A stretch of 64,000 nt of DNA from Streptomyces sp. NBC_00285 (GTDB lineage Bacteria; Actinomycetota; Actinomycetes; Streptomycetales; Streptomycetaceae): positions 744,001 through 808,000 of the forward strand of contig NZ_CP108055.1 in NCBI RefSeq assembly GCF_036174265.1. Direction: 5' to 3'. The notes below the pieces were generated by a model. It was not told where the DNA came from, searched no databases, and worked only from the letters and a program-made list of their open reading frames with translations. Shown piece by piece: positions 1 to 9,998 of this stretch. The first letter of the stretch is position 1; every line of letters begins with the position of its first letter. The position numbers and the translations under genes were made by a program.

Positions 1-1
1 C

Positions 2-670
2 CCGGGGAGGGCCGCGCGCCGGGCGGCCCAGGTCCCTGTCCATCTCGTGCTGTTCGACGTGATGCACCTGGGGCGCCGGTCCCTCCTGCCCCTGCCCTAC
101 GTGCAGCGGCGCGCACGGCTGGAGGCGCTGGGCCTGACCGGGCCCCACTGGTCGACGCCCGCCGCCCTCGTCGGTCACGGCGAGCAGGCGCTGCGTGCCA
201 CGCGTGAGCACGGTCTGGAGGGCTTGGTCTGCAAGCGGCTGGACTCGGTGTACGAGCCGGGGGTGCGTTCCCGGGCCTGGGTCAAGATTCGCAACATGCG
301 CAGCGAGGACGTCATCGTGGGCGGCTGGCTGCCCGGCAAGGGACGCCTCACGGGTCTGCCGGGCGCGGTGCTGGTGGGACAGCGGGCCGCGGGACGGCTG
401 CGGTACGTCGGGAGTGTGGGCACCGGCTGGAGCGAGCCGGAGCGGACCGAACTCGCCGCGCTGCTGGCCACCGCCGCGACACACGTGTGCCCCTTCGATC
501 CCGCCCCGCCGGTCCACGGTGCGCGCTGGGTGCTGCCCCGGCTGGTCGGCGAGGTCCGCTACAGCACCCGTACCCGGGCGGGGTTGCTGCGTCAGCCGTC
601 CTGGCTGCGGCTGCGACCGGATCTCGCGCCGGAGGAGTCCGCCGCCGACCTCCCCGACGCACGTCCATGA
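2..670 (+). CDS. ATP-dependent DNA ligase, C-terminal part (5' end outside window)
   Basis: The frame is open from the first bases of the window, so only about 222 C-terminal codons are visible and the start lies upstream. EGLVCKR followed by WVKIR matches nucleotidyltransferase motifs IV and V of ATP-dependent DNA ligases. The remainder fits the OB-fold domain that closes around nicked DNA. The adenylated lysine of motif I is not in the window. Bacterial enzymes of this type seal nicks in repair, often beside Ku or LigD-type polymerase/nuclease domains; whether such domains are fused upstream cannot be seen. The family call is firm; the exact subtype (LigC/LigD-like) is inference. Confidence 0.85.
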   Translation, partial: PGRAARRAAQVPVHLVLFDVMHLGRRSLLPLPYVQRRARLEALGLTGPHWSTPAALVGHGEQALRATREHGLEGLVCKRLDSVYEPGVRSRAWVKIRNMRSEDVIVGGWLPGKGRLTGLPGAVLVGQRAAGRLRYVGSVGTGWSEPERTELAALLATAATHVCPFDPAPPVHGARWVLPRLVGEVRYSTRTRAGLLRQPSWLRLRPDLAPEESAADLPDARP

Positions 671-799
671 TCCGGATGTTGGGCGAGCCGTAACCGGAGC
701 GATGTGTTCAGCCTCTTGGCGCGTACATGAAAAGCAGGGAAGCTGAACTCCCCAGTAACCCCCAGCCGTTGGGCTGCGCCCGGACCCGAGGAGGACGCA

Positions 800-1576
800 G
801 TGGCGTCACCGTCGTTCAAGAAGCACCGCGCGAGGCTTTTCACCGGCCTGGCCGGCGCCGCCGCGCTCGTGGTGGCCTTCCCCTCCGTCGCGTTCGCCGC
901 TCCGCCCAAGGCGCTGCCCGCCAACGCCGAGAGCGCCGAGTACACCTACCAGCCGGCCTTCGACTACGACACCGACGGCTGCTACTCGTCCCCGGCCATC
1001 GGCCCCGACGGCACGATCAACGGCGGCCTCAACCCGACGGGTTCACTCAGCGGCGACTGCCATGACGCCTCGGACCTCGACAACACCAACACGTACTCGC
1101 GCTACAAGTGCAACAACGGCTGGTGCGCCTACCTGTACGGCCTGTACTTCGAGAAGGACCAGGCCGTGGCCAACAGCAGCATCGGCGGGCACCGCCACGA
1201 CTGGGAGCACGTCGTGATCTGGGTGCAGAACGGCGCGGTCCAGTACGTCTCGACGTCCAACCACGGTTCGTTCACGGTGAGCGCGGCGTCCGGCGTCCGC
1301 TTCGACGGCACGCACGCGAAGATCGTCTACCACAAGGACGGCATCAGCACGCACTGCTTCCGCCTGGCCAACTCGGGCGACGAGCCGCCGGAGAACGCCA
1401 AGGGCACCTGGCAGTACCCGCCGCTGGTCGGCTGGAACGGCTACCCGGCCGGGCTGCGCGACAAGCTGAGCGCGTACGACTTCGGCAGCGCCAACTTCGG
1501 CCTCAAGGACGCCAACTTCGCCAACCACCTGACGTCGGCGAAGCCGTCGGGGATCAGCTTCGACCCCAACGCCTGA
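800..1576 (+). CDS. Secreted NPP1/NLP (necrosis-inducing-like) protein
   Basis: The 258-residue protein starts at GTG 800 behind a GAGGAGGA ribosome site. Residues 1-34 form a Sec signal peptide: a basic KKHRAR stretch, a hydrophobic core and AFAA before the cleavage site. The central GHRHDWEH matches the hallmark heptapeptide GHRHDWE of NPP1/NLP proteins, which coordinates a divalent metal and is needed for cytolytic activity in the plant-pathogen members. Streptomyces members are common and their target is unclear; plant sphingolipid binding is known only for other NLPs. The gene stands alone and ends at a large hairpin. The family is confident; toxicity is not implied. Confidence 0.88.
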   Translation: MASPSFKKHRARLFTGLAGAAALVVAFPSVAFAAPPKALPANAESAEYTYQPAFDYDTDGCYSSPAIGPDGTINGGLNPTGSLSGDCHDASDLDNTNTYSRYKCNNGWCAYLYGLYFEKDQAVANSSIGGHRHDWEHVVIWVQNGAVQYVSTSNHGSFTVSAASGVRFDGTHAKIVYHKDGISTHCFRLANSGDEPPENAKGTWQYPPLVGWNGYPAGLRDKLSAYDFGSANFGLKDANFANHLTSAKPSGISFDPNA

Positions 1577-1588
1577 CCCCGGCCTGAC

Positions 1589-1644
1589 GATCGGGCGCGG
1601 GACCTAGGACTCAGGTCCGCACGGCCTCCGCCCCGCGCCCGATC
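1589..1644 (+). terminator. Branched hairpin terminator after the NPP1 gene
   Basis: Thirteen-base arms GATCGGGCGCGGG (1589-1601) and CCCGCGCCCGATC (1632-1644) are perfectly complementary. An inner hairpin GGACCT/AGGTCC lies between them. It begins 12 nt after the stop codon and has no T tract, as is common for Streptomyces terminators. Confidence 0.7.
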
Positions 1645-1678
1645 CAGCCCCGCCGGTGTGCGGCATAGCGTCCCGTGC

Positions 1679-2743
1679 ATGGACACGAGAGACGCCACCG
1701 AACCGAAGGACATCAGCGACCGGCCCGTTCCGAGCGACACCGGCGGGCACCTCGAAGAGGCGCTGGACCGCGTCCACGCGTCCGGCCCGGAACGAGAGGG
1801 CTGGCTGTCCAATCACGCCCCCATGGTCGTCGAGGCGCTCGCCGCGCACGGGCAGTCGGACTCGGTGCACCGCTGGCTGGACCTCTACCGGGACCGGCTG
1901 GAGGACTTCCCCGACCGCACGGCCCCCGTCACGGACGACAACTGGCTCTCGGCACTGGGGGATCCGCGCCGGGTCGCGGACTGGACCGACCATTTCTCCC
2001 GCACGCTCGCCGAACGCCCCTGGAAGGACGTCCTCGCCCAATGGTGGCCGCGCCTGCTGCCCGGTCTGTACGGCGGCGCCACCCACACGGTCATACGGGT
2101 CGGCCACGCCGTCCGCGCCGTGGCCGCCGAGGAGAACGCGCCCCGGGTCACCGAACTGGCTCACGCTCTGGGCTACTGGGCCGCGCGGCACCAGCCGGTG
2201 ACCTCTCTCGTGGCGCTGCCGGGTGCGAGGACCGCGACGGCGGCCCTGGACGCCGTACCCGCGATCGAGCCGGGGCACCTGGGGTTCCGGAACCGCCTGG
2301 CCGCCGTGCGGGGACTGCCCGTCTGGGCGGACGAGGTCACCGACCCGGACACCGCGAGGGAGCGGCTCACCGAACTCGTCCGCGCCGCGACCCACCGCTA
2401 CGCCACCCACGGCCATGGCGAGCCCACCATGCTCGTCCACGCGGCGACGGCCCCCAACGCCGTACTGCGGGCCCTGGACTCGCTCCCCCGGGACCAGTGG
2501 GCGCCCAGCCTGCGCGCGGCCTGGACCGCGTCGGCGGCGGTCACCGCGATGTACGCGCCCGCGGAACCCGTCGCCCACGTCCCGCCCGTCCGCCTGTCGC
2601 CCGAGGAAGTCCTGCAGCGGGCGCTGGCCCACGGCGACGAACACGTCATCAAACTGACCGACACGGCCCTGGACGTCGGTGACGAGCAGGCCCTCGCGGC
2701 CGCCCTGCGCGCGGTCGAACTCAGCGAGCCGCTCGCCTCCTAG
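1679..2743 (+). CDS. Questin oxidase family protein (DUF4243-like)
   Basis: A 354-residue protein resembling the questin-oxidase-like family (DUF4243), named for a fungal Baeyer-Villiger-type enzyme; bacterial members have unknown substrates. Family-like segments include NHAPMVVEAL near the N-terminus, WWPRLLPGLYGGATH in the middle and a helical C-terminus with several histidines. ATG 1679 is preferred over GTG 1658 because the hexamer TAGCGT at 1666-1671 ends 7 nt before it, which would give a leaderless mRNA, and no Shine-Dalgarno sequence is present. Its stop TAG overlaps the stop of the convergent regulator gene. The family call is moderate; the reaction is unknown. Confidence 0.65.
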   Translation: MDTRDATEPKDISDRPVPSDTGGHLEEALDRVHASGPEREGWLSNHAPMVVEALAAHGQSDSVHRWLDLYRDRLEDFPDRTAPVTDDNWLSALGDPRRVADWTDHFSRTLAERPWKDVLAQWWPRLLPGLYGGATHTVIRVGHAVRAVAAEENAPRVTELAHALGYWAARHQPVTSLVALPGARTATAALDAVPAIEPGHLGFRNRLAAVRGLPVWADEVTDPDTARERLTELVRAATHRYATHGHGEPTMLVHAATAPNAVLRALDSLPRDQWAPSLRAAWTASAAVTAMYAPAEPVAHVPPVRLSPEEVLQRALAHGDEHVIKLTDTALDVGDEQALAAALRAVELSEPLAS

Positions 2744-3741
2744 GAGCTCGCCCGGGCGCCGGTCACCACCGCGTCGCCCAGCGCCGTCCGCTCGTACAGC
2801 ACGTGAAGGCCCTGCCGCCGCGCGCCGAGCAGGCCCGCCTCGCGCAGGACCGACAGATGGGCGGAGACCGTCGACGGGGCGAGGCCGTGGCGGCGGGCCA
2901 GGTCGGTGGTCGAGGCCGGCTCCCCGATCCCGGCCAGGACCGCGGCGCGCTGGCGCCCCAGCAGCCGGGCGAGCGCCTCCGGCGGACGCGGTACCCCGTC
3001 GGTGCGCAGTGCGCCCATGCCGCGGGCGGGATAGATGACCGTCGGCTGCCAGGGCCGGGCGAAGCCGCTCACCACGTCCGGCCAGACGAACACACTCGGC
3101 ATGAGCAGCACGCCCCGCCCGTCGGCCAGTTGGGCGTCCGTCATGTCCCCGCGGACGGGAAGGGTGAGGGTGCCGTCGGTCCAGTCGACGTCCGGATGCA
3201 GTCCGGTGAACAGCGCGTCGAGTCCGGCGTCGGCGACCTGCCGGGACCGGTGGGCGATGTCGGCCTCAAGAACGGCACGGTGGCGTGCCCAGTCCGGTGC
3301 GACCAGTACGTGCCAGGCCTGTTCGGTCAGGTCGGCGAGACGCCGTACGGTCGCGGCCGGGTCGTCCAGGGCGGCCCGCCCGCGCGGCGACTCGGCGAGC
3401 CCCGGTGTGCAGGCGAGCGAGCGGGCCATCTCCGCGTGGGCCAGGGCGGGGTCGATGGCGCGGACGCGGGCCAGCTCGTCCTCGAAGCGGGGATAGGGGT
3501 CCTCGGGCGGCGGCCCCAGGAAGTCGGGGGTGTACCCGCCGACCGCAGGGATGAACAGCCACAGCGGGGTCAGGTCGAGCCCCGCCACGGTGGGCGCCGC
3601 GCGGCGCAGCCAGTCCCGGTGGTAGCCGTGCCGGGCGGACCGGCGCAGCATGCGCAGCGCCTCGTGGGTCTGGCACAGCGGGGAGACGGCGAAACGGCAC
3701 CGTCTGAGGTCGTCGTTCCCAAGAAGCAGGGTCAGCGGCAC
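2740..3741 (-). CDS. ArsR-type winged-helix transcriptional regulator
   Basis: A 333-residue protein. The long N-terminal part has no obvious enzyme motif and resembles the DUF5937-type regulators of actinobacteria. The C-terminal ~80 residues form an ArsR-like helix-turn-helix: LARRHGLAPSTVSAHLSVLR, then REAGLL and a wing. GTG 3741 (protein beginning VPLTLLL) is chosen because residues upstream of it are low-complexity and would run into the divergent exporter's leader. It is divergent from the MFS exporter with about 110 bp between starts, so it probably controls that exporter and itself. The ligand is unknown. Confidence 0.75.
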   Translation of the reverse strand: MPLTLLLGNDDLRRCRFAVSPLCQTHEALRMLRRSARHGYHRDWLRRAAPTVAGLDLTPLWLFIPAVGGYTPDFLGPPPEDPYPRFEDELARVRAIDPALAHAEMARSLACTPGLAESPRGRAALDDPAATVRRLADLTEQAWHVLVAPDWARHRAVLEADIAHRSRQVADAGLDALFTGLHPDVDWTDGTLTLPVRGDMTDAQLADGRGVLLMPSVFVWPDVVSGFARPWQPTVIYPARGMGALRTDGVPRPPEALARLLGRQRAAVLAGIGEPASTTDLARRHGLAPSTVSAHLSVLREAGLLGARRQGLHVLYERTALGDAVVTGARASS

Positions 3742-3854
3742 GTCGGGCTCCCTGGCGGCGGTCGGTGATTCGTCCTGGACCGAAAGAGTGGAACCGCCGT
3801 CGTCGGCGCCGCACGCTTGCCGTCCTCGACTCCCCTGCCCCGGAAGGTACTTGA

Positions 3855-5072
3855 ATGGACAGCGCACGTCCGACCCCCTGGCGCAGGGCCGTCGTCGTCG
3901 CGGCGCTGATGCTGGCGGCGTTCACGTTCAACACCGCCGAGAACCTCCCGGTGGGCCTTCTGCCCCTGATGGCGGACGATCTGCGGGTCTCCCTCACGGC
4001 GGTGGGCGCGCTGGTCAGCGGCTACGGACTGACGGTGGCCGTCGCTTCGCTGCCACTGGCCCACGTCACCCGGTCCGTGCCGCGCCGGCATCTGATGACC
4101 GGCCTGCTCGTGGTGCTCGCGGCGGCGTGCTGGATCTCCGCGCTCGCCGCCGTGTCGTACGGCCTGCTGCTGGCAGCCCGGGTGGCGACCGCGATGGCGC
4201 AGGCGCTGTTCTGGGCGGTGATGGGGCCGGCCGCGGTCGGACTCTTCGCGGCCGAGCGGCGGGGCCGGATCATCGGACTGCTCTCGGTCGGGGGTTCGCT
4301 GGCCACGGTGGCGGGAGTGCCGGCGGGGACCTGGCTCGGTGGGCACAGCGGCTGGCGGATGCCGTTCGCGGTGCTCGGGGCGCTCGCCGTCGTCTCCCTG
4401 GTCGCGGTGGCCGTCCTCCTGCCGACCTCCCCTCCGGGGGAGAGCCACGGGGCGTACGGTGCCGCCCCCGACCGGCGCCGGTTCGCGGTCGTGCTCGCCA
4501 CCACCGCGCTGTCGGTGACGGGGGCGTTCACCGGATTCACGTACGTCGTCGCCTTCCTGGACGACGTGAGCGGGTTCGGCCGGGACGCGGTGAGCGCCGT
4601 ACTGCTGGCGTTCGGGGCGGCGGCGCTGGCCGGGGTCGCGGTGGCGGGGCCCCTGCTGGACCGCTTTCCGCGGGCGACGCTGACCGTGCCGGTGGCGGGG
4701 CAGGCCGTGGCCCTGGTCGGGCTGTGCGTGGCCGGGAGGAGCCAGGCGGCGACCGTGGGGCTGCTCATGCTGTTGGGGGCCTCGGTGGCGCCGACGTTCA
4801 TGGCGACGCAGAGTCAGGTGCTGCGTGTCGCCCCGGGGCGCACCGAGACGGCCCTGGCGGCCAACTCGGCGGCGTTCAACGTGGGCGTGGCCGCCGGTGC
4901 CCTGCTCGGGGGCGGGCTGGTGCCCCTGGCCGGGACGCGTGGCGCGTTCCTGGCCGGCGGGCTGTTCACGGTGGGGGCGCTCGTGGTGCTGGTGTGGCCG
5001 TTCAGCGCCGTACCGCGCAGGCGGCCGTTCAAAGCGAAAGCGATGGACGCCCCGGAGCCGGGCTGCCGATGA
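3855..5072 (+). CDS. MFS drug/metabolite exporter (DHA1-like)
   Basis: A 405-residue membrane protein with about 12 hydrophobic segments. Its first helices contain FNTAENLPVGLLPLMADDL, the pattern of DHA1-type drug:H+ antiporters, and the conserved loop 2-3 region holds RSVPRRHLMTG. ATG 3855 follows GGAAGG by 9 nt. The gene is divergent from the ArsR-type regulator, the usual arrangement for a substrate-induced exporter and its repressor. The substrate cannot be told from sequence. The C-terminal ~20 residues are basic and cytoplasmic. Confidence 0.85.
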   Translation: MDSARPTPWRRAVVVAALMLAAFTFNTAENLPVGLLPLMADDLRVSLTAVGALVSGYGLTVAVASLPLAHVTRSVPRRHLMTGLLVVLAAACWISALAAVSYGLLLAARVATAMAQALFWAVMGPAAVGLFAAERRGRIIGLLSVGGSLATVAGVPAGTWLGGHSGWRMPFAVLGALAVVSLVAVAVLLPTSPPGESHGAYGAAPDRRRFAVVLATTALSVTGAFTGFTYVVAFLDDVSGFGRDAVSAVLLAFGAAALAGVAVAGPLLDRFPRATLTVPVAGQAVALVGLCVAGRSQAATVGLLMLLGASVAPTFMATQSQVLRVAPGRTETALAANSAAFNVGVAAGALLGGGLVPLAGTRGAFLAGGLFTVGALVVLVWPFSAVPRRRPFKAKAMDAPEPGCR

Positions 5073-5161
5073 CGACCGGACCAGCGCACGCGTCGAGCAG
5101 AAGGAGCGTTACTTCCTACCCGTTGCTCCCTGAGCGTCAAACACCGGCCCGCCGCAGGGTC

Positions 5162-5175
5162 TATCGTGTCCCGCA
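5162..5175 (+). promoter_or_regulatory. -10 element for leaderless hemC
   Basis: TATCGT at 5162-5167 is followed by 7 nt and ATG 5175. This spacing places transcription initiation at the start codon; no Shine-Dalgarno sequence precedes either candidate start. Confidence 0.5.
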
Positions 5176-6110
5176 TGTCCCTCCCGGAACTGATTCGCGT
5201 CGTCTCCCGTGACTCGCCGATGGCGCTGGCCCAAGTGGAGCGTGTCCGCGGCGAGTTGACCGCCCTGTATCCCGGTGTGCGTACCGAGGTCGTGCCGGTG
5301 AAGACGACCGGTGACAAGTGGATGGGCGACCTGTCCGCGGTCGAGGGCAAGGGCGCGTTCACCAAGGAGGTCGACGCCGCGCTGCTGGCCGGCGAGGCGG
5401 ATCTCGCGGTGCACTGCGTGAAGGACGTACCCGCCGACCGGCCGCTCCCGGCGGGCACGACGTTCGCGGCGTTCCTGAAGCGGGACGACATCCGTGACGC
5501 CCTCATCCACCCGGGCGGACTCACCCTGGACGAGCTGCCGGACGGCACCCGCATCGGCACCTCCTCGGTGCGCCGGGTGGCCCAGCTGGCCGCGACCCAT
5601 CCGCACCTGGAGTGCGTGCCGTTCCGCGGCAACGCCAACAGGCGCCTCGCGAAGCTGGCGGCCGGTGAGGCGGACGCGCTGCTGCTCGCGGTGTCCGGGC
5701 TGGAACGCATCGGCCGCCAGGACGTGATCAGCGAGATCCTCTCCCCCGAGACGATGATGCCCCCGATCGGCGCGGGCATCCTCGCCCTTCAGTGCAGGGA
5801 GGGCGACTCCGAGCTGATCGACGCGGTCAGCGCGCTGGGCGACCCGGACACGTTCCGGGAGGCGACCGCGGAGCGCATGTTCCTGCATGTCCTTCAGGGT
5901 CACTGCAACAGCCCGATCGCCGGGTACGCGCGCATGGACCTCGGCGGCGAACTCTCCCTGCGGGCCTGCGTGTTCACCCCGGACGGCAAGACCCGGCTGA
6001 ACGCCCACGAGTGGGCGGGCCGGCTCGACCCGGCCACGTTGGGCACCTCGGTCGCCGTGGCGCTGCTGCGCCAGGGGGCCCGCGAGATCATCGACGGCAT
6101 CCCGCACTGA
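5175..6110 (+). CDS. hemC: Hydroxymethylbilane synthase (porphobilinogen deaminase)
   Basis: A 311-residue enzyme of tetrapyrrole synthesis that polymerises four porphobilinogens to hydroxymethylbilane. Substrate-binding motifs are present: TTGDKW, CVKDVP (usually SxKDVP), GTSSVRR and FRGNANRR. The dipyrromethane-cofactor cysteine lies in [11 protein letters not shown] at about residue 244, where many homologues have GGC. The usual N-terminal TRGSPLALAQ is altered to [11 protein letters not shown]. No other hem gene is nearby, whereas the housekeeping hemC of Streptomyces sits with hemA and hemD, so this is probably a second, divergent copy. GTG 5166 is an alternative start. Confidence 0.88.
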   Translation: MSLPELIRVVSRDSPMALAQVERVRGELTALYPGVRTEVVPVKTTGDKWMGDLSAVEGKGAFTKEVDAALLAGEADLAVHCVKDVPADRPLPAGTTFAAFLKRDDIRDALIHPGGLTLDELPDGTRIGTSSVRRVAQLAATHPHLECVPFRGNANRRLAKLAAGEADALLLAVSGLERIGRQDVISEILSPETMMPPIGAGILALQCREGDSELIDAVSALGDPDTFREATAERMFLHVLQGHCNSPIAGYARMDLGGELSLRACVFTPDGKTRLNAHEWAGRLDPATLGTSVAVALLRQGAREIIDGIPH

Positions 6111-6123
6111 AGCGGGCGCGGGA

Positions 6124-6651
6124 TCAGGCAGTGCCCTCTTCGGCCTGGTCCCGCAGGAAGTTGCTCACCTGGCAGGCCAGGCCCTCGCGTCCCACGCCGG
6201 GGTGAGCGGTTCCCTCGTCGAGGCCGATGCCGCCCGCCCACAGCCGCCGGTCGGCCCACTCGTCGTCGACCCGCAGCTGGATCTGCACGTCGATCTGGTT
6301 CAGGCTCGCCTCCGGTCCCGCCGCGAACAGCACGGCGGTGACGCGGCGCAGCGGATAGACGTCGAAGCCCTCGACGAACTGCGAGTTGCGCCAGTCGATG
6401 AAGGCGCTCTCGCCCTCGGAACCGATCCGCACGTCGATCTGGCCGTCCTCCAGGTGGACGGTGGGATGCCGCTCGCCGCGGTTCTCGACGGTCACCCGGA
6501 CGCTGAAGTAGGTGAGACCTTCAGCGGCGTCGTCGCGTCCACGCGGCGGCTCGGCCGCCTCCAGACGGTGGACGCGGACACGCAGACCGGCATGCTCGTC
6601 GTACTCCAGCCAGTCCCCGACCACGTTCGGCTCGTACACAGTGCACCTCAT
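6124..6651 (-). CDS. Hypothetical protein, probable beta-sandwich
   Basis: A 175-residue protein that I do not recognise. It begins MRCTVYEPNVVGDWLEYDEH and contains alternating beta-strand patterns (YFSVRVTVENRGERHPTVHL) reminiscent of immunoglobulin-like or DUF4352-type domains. There is no signal peptide or membrane segment. ATG 6651 is preceded closely by GAGG; a TTG 12 codons upstream is possible. A strong TTGACA -35 lies on this strand at 6698-6693. It is convergent with hemC, 13 nt away. Confidence 0.6.
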   Translation of the reverse strand: MRCTVYEPNVVGDWLEYDEHAGLRVRVHRLEAAEPPRGRDDAAEGLTYFSVRVTVENRGERHPTVHLEDGQIDVRIGSEGESAFIDWRNSQFVEGFDVYPLRRVTAVLFAAGPEASLNQIDVQIQLRVDDEWADRRLWAGGIGLDEGTAHPGVGREGLACQVSNFLRDQAEEGTA

Positions 6652-6668
6652 CGACCTCAGAGAGCTGC

Positions 6669-6698
6669 TTCCTATCTGTGTGCTCAATGCACTGTCAA
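6669..6698 (-). promoter_or_regulatory. Probable promoter of the 6124-6651 gene
   Basis: On the minus strand a perfect -35 TTGACA (6698-6693) is followed after 18 nt by TAGGAA (6674-6669), a weak -10. The start codon is 17 nt further on. Confidence 0.45.
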
Positions 6699-7642
6699 AT
6701 GAGCAGAATGCGCTGTGGCCAGGTACTTCACCCCCTTTGATCGCTGATCAAGCCGTGCGCAGGAAGAATCCCCCGGGTGGCCGGAAAAACCCTTCCCCGG
6801 GCGTGCCGCACATCACGTTCCCCGCGCATGATCAACGGGCCAGCCGGCCGAGGAGCGAGGAGGCCGCGGTGATGCCGAGCGCGGCGGCCACCGCCAGCAC
6901 CCCGAAGTCGAGCGCCAGATGGGCGGGCGTGCCCAGGAGGAGGCCGCGCAGGGCGTCGACTTCGTAGCTGAGGGGGTTCACCTTGCTGATCGTCCGGAGC
7001 CAGCCCGGCATGATCGACAGCGGGTACAGGGCGTTGGAGCCGAAGAAGAGCGGCATGGTGATGGCCTGTCCGATGCCCATCAGGCGGTCCCTGCTGAGCA
7101 CGATGCCGGCGATGGTCATCGACAGGCAGGAGAAGAACGCCGAGCCGAGGATCACGATCGCCCCGACTCCGAGGAGTTTGAGCGGGTTCCAGGTCAGGGA
7201 CACGCCGAGCAGGGCGGCGATGAGGATGACGACGACGGCCTGGATCAGCGACTTCACCCCGGCCGCGAAGGCCTTGCCGGTGGTCAGTGCCGAGCGCGGG
7301 GTCGGAGTGACCAGGAGCTTGTTGAGGATGCCCGCGTCGCGCTCCCAGATGATCTGGATGCCGTAGAAGATCGCGATGAACATCGCGGACTGGGCGATGA
7401 TGCCGGGCGCCAGGTAGTCGATGTAGGGGATGCCGCCGGTGGGGATCGCCCTCATGCGGGTGAAGGTCTGGCCGAAGATCAGCAGCCACAGGGCGGGCTG
7501 GACCGCGCGGGTGTAGAGCTCGGTGCGGTCGTGCCGCAGCTTCTGGAGTTCGACGGCGCACATCGCCACGACCCGGGCGGGCAGCACGCGCCAGCCCGCG
7601 CGGGGCTCCGGCGGGCGGAGCAGCAGATGGATGGCGCTCGGG

Positions 7643-8469
<827 letters not shown>

Positions 8470-8473
<4 letters not shown>

Positions 8474-8925
8474 GACTCCTCGGCCTCCTCGTGCAGATTG
8501 ACGGCGAGCGCGCGCAGCGCCGGGAGTGCGGCACGCAGGGCCTCCTGGTCGGCCTCGTCGAGCCGGGCGACCTGCCGTCCGACGAGTGCGATCCGGCGCT
8601 GCTTCCAGTCACGCAGTCGCGTCTCGGCCTTGTCGGTGAGCAGCAGACGGGCGGCGCGCCGGTCGGCGGGGTCTGTCTCACGGATCAGGTGTCCCCCCCT
8701 GACCAGCTGGTTGACCAGGGTCGACACGGAGTTTCCGGCGAGGTACAGCTCCTTGGCGGCGTCGGAGACGCCGATTCCCGGCCGCGACTCGACAAGGCGC
8801 AGCAGCTCGACCTCGGCGCCGCGCAGCCGCGGTGCGGTCAGTCCGGCGCGCAGTCTGCGCCTGAGCAGCCGCTGGACGCCGACCAGTGCGTCGGCCAGCT
8901 CTTCCGGGAGGGTCTGTTCGTCCAC
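8470..8925 (-). CDS. MarR-family transcriptional regulator
   Basis: A 151-residue winged-helix protein. The helix-turn-helix is around DAAKELYLAGNSVSTLVNQL and the wing holds ETDPADRRAARLLLTDK, a typical MarR wing. It is the first gene of a three-gene operon with an ABC exporter, so it most likely represses the exporter until a ligand binds. GTG 8925 has no Shine-Dalgarno, but TAATCT ends 6 nt upstream, suggesting a leaderless transcript. An imperfect palindrome overlaps that promoter. Confidence 0.88.
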
Positions 8926-8933
8926 ACGGCCAG

Positions 8934-8955
8934 ATTACCTCTGCATAAGAGTTAT
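8934..8955. promoter_or_regulatory. Candidate MarR operator
   Basis: Arms TTACCTCT (8935-8942) and AGAGTTAT (8948-8955) match in 6 of 8 inverted positions around a 5-nt centre. The site overlaps the -10 region of the MarR gene on the minus strand (TAATCT, 8937-8932), as expected for autorepression. Confidence 0.5.
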
Positions 8956-9018
8956 CTCGACCAAGGGCAGGTCAAGCAGGACCCCTGCAGGGGCATCAAC
9001 GACCTACCGGTACTTTCT

Positions 9019-9044
9019 GTTTTATTTCACTCGAAAGCGGGAAT
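9019..9044 (+). promoter_or_regulatory. SigB-type promoter before sigma factor 1
   Basis: GTTTTA (9019-9024), a 14-nt spacer and GGGAAT (9039-9044) match the general-stress sigma consensus of Gram-positive bacteria (GTTT ... GGGWAT). In the Streptomyces form this is GNNT, 16 nt, GGG-AAT. The sigma gene starts 131 nt downstream, so it may be autoregulated. Confidence 0.55.
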
Positions 9045-9174
9045 TCGCAAGGAAGTGCTTCGGACAGGAGGCACGTCCGTGGGAGTCCGCCGAGCGGGTC
9101 CCGGATGTCTCCGCGAAGGCGTTCTCCTCCCACGGTGTCTGTCCACCCGGCACCCGCTCAGGGAGGTGCGCGAC

Positions 9175-9966
9175 ATGCCGGTCGCCACCAGAACGAAGTC
9201 TCATCCCCACGACGACGCCCCCGACACGAATGAGGCCTTCGAGCGCCTGGCACGGCTGCCCGACGGCCCGGCGCGCAAGGCGCTGCGGGACGAGCTGATC
9301 GAGCTGTGGCTCCCCATGGCCGAGCGCATCGCCGTCCGGTTCCGGGGCCGCGGGGAATCCCTCGAGGACCTCTACCAGGTGGCCGCCCTCGGCCTCGTCA
9401 AGGCTGTCGACCACTACGACCCGGCACGGGGCAGCGCCTTCGAGGCGTACGCGGTGCCGACCGTGACCGGTGAGATCAAACGGCACTTCCGCGACCACAT
9501 GTGGACGCTGCACGTACCGCGCCGGGTGCAGGATCTGCGCAACCGGGTCCGGCAGGCCTCGAAGGAGCTCTCCCAGACCATCTCCGGCCGGGCCCCCACG
9601 ATCGCCGAGATCGCCGAGCGGGCACAGCTGACCGAGGACGAGGTGCGCACTGGCGCGGAGGCCCTGGAGTGCTTCTCGGCGCTGTCGCTGGAGGCCGAGA
9701 TGCCGGGCACCGACGGCTACGCCCTGGCCGACGCGCTCGGCGGCCCTGACCCCGGCTACGACGTGATCGTCGACCGCGTGGCCGCCAGACCCGCTCTGGA
9801 AGCCCTTCCGGAGCGCGAGCGGACCATCCTGTACCTGCGTTTCTTCCGCGGCATGACACAGAGCGGCATCGCCGAAACGCTCGGCATCTCGCAGATGCAT
9901 GTCTCCCGGCTGCTCAGCACGTGCTTCGCCCAGCTGCGCGAGGAGGTCCTGACCGACGCCGGCTGA
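9175..9966 (+). CDS. RNA polymerase sigma factor, SigB/SigF/SigG subfamily (copy 1)
   Basis: A 263-residue group 3 sigma factor. Region 2 contains ESLEDLYQVAALGLVKAVD and GEIKRHFRDHMWTLHVPRR; region 3 holds the helix around PTIAEIAERAQLTEDEV; region 4 contains RTILYLRFFRGMTQSGIAE and ISQMHVSRLL. These match the SigB-like stress and development sigmas of Streptomyces. ATG 9175 follows GGGAGG. Such sigmas are held by HATPase_c anti-sigmas, three candidates for which are in this window. A SigB-type promoter precedes it. It is very similar to the sigma factor at 31969-32844. Confidence 0.92.
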   Translation: MPVATRTKSHPHDDAPDTNEAFERLARLPDGPARKALRDELIELWLPMAERIAVRFRGRGESLEDLYQVAALGLVKAVDHYDPARGSAFEAYAVPTVTGEIKRHFRDHMWTLHVPRRVQDLRNRVRQASKELSQTISGRAPTIAEIAERAQLTEDEVRTGAEALECFSALSLEAEMPGTDGYALADALGGPDPGYDVIVDRVAARPALEALPERERTILYLRFFRGMTQSGIAETLGISQMHVSRLLSTCFAQLREEVLTDAG

Positions 9967-9973
9967 GCCCCGC

Positions 9974-9998
9974 GGGCGCCGTCACTCCGACGGTGCCC
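9974..9998. terminator. Hairpin terminator between convergent sigma and ANTAR genes
   Basis: GGGCGCCGTC (9974-9983) pairs throughout with GACGGTGCCC (9989-9998), with one G-T pair, around the 5-nt loop ACTCC. It begins just after the sigma stop codon and extends into the 3' end of the ANTAR gene. Confidence 0.65.
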
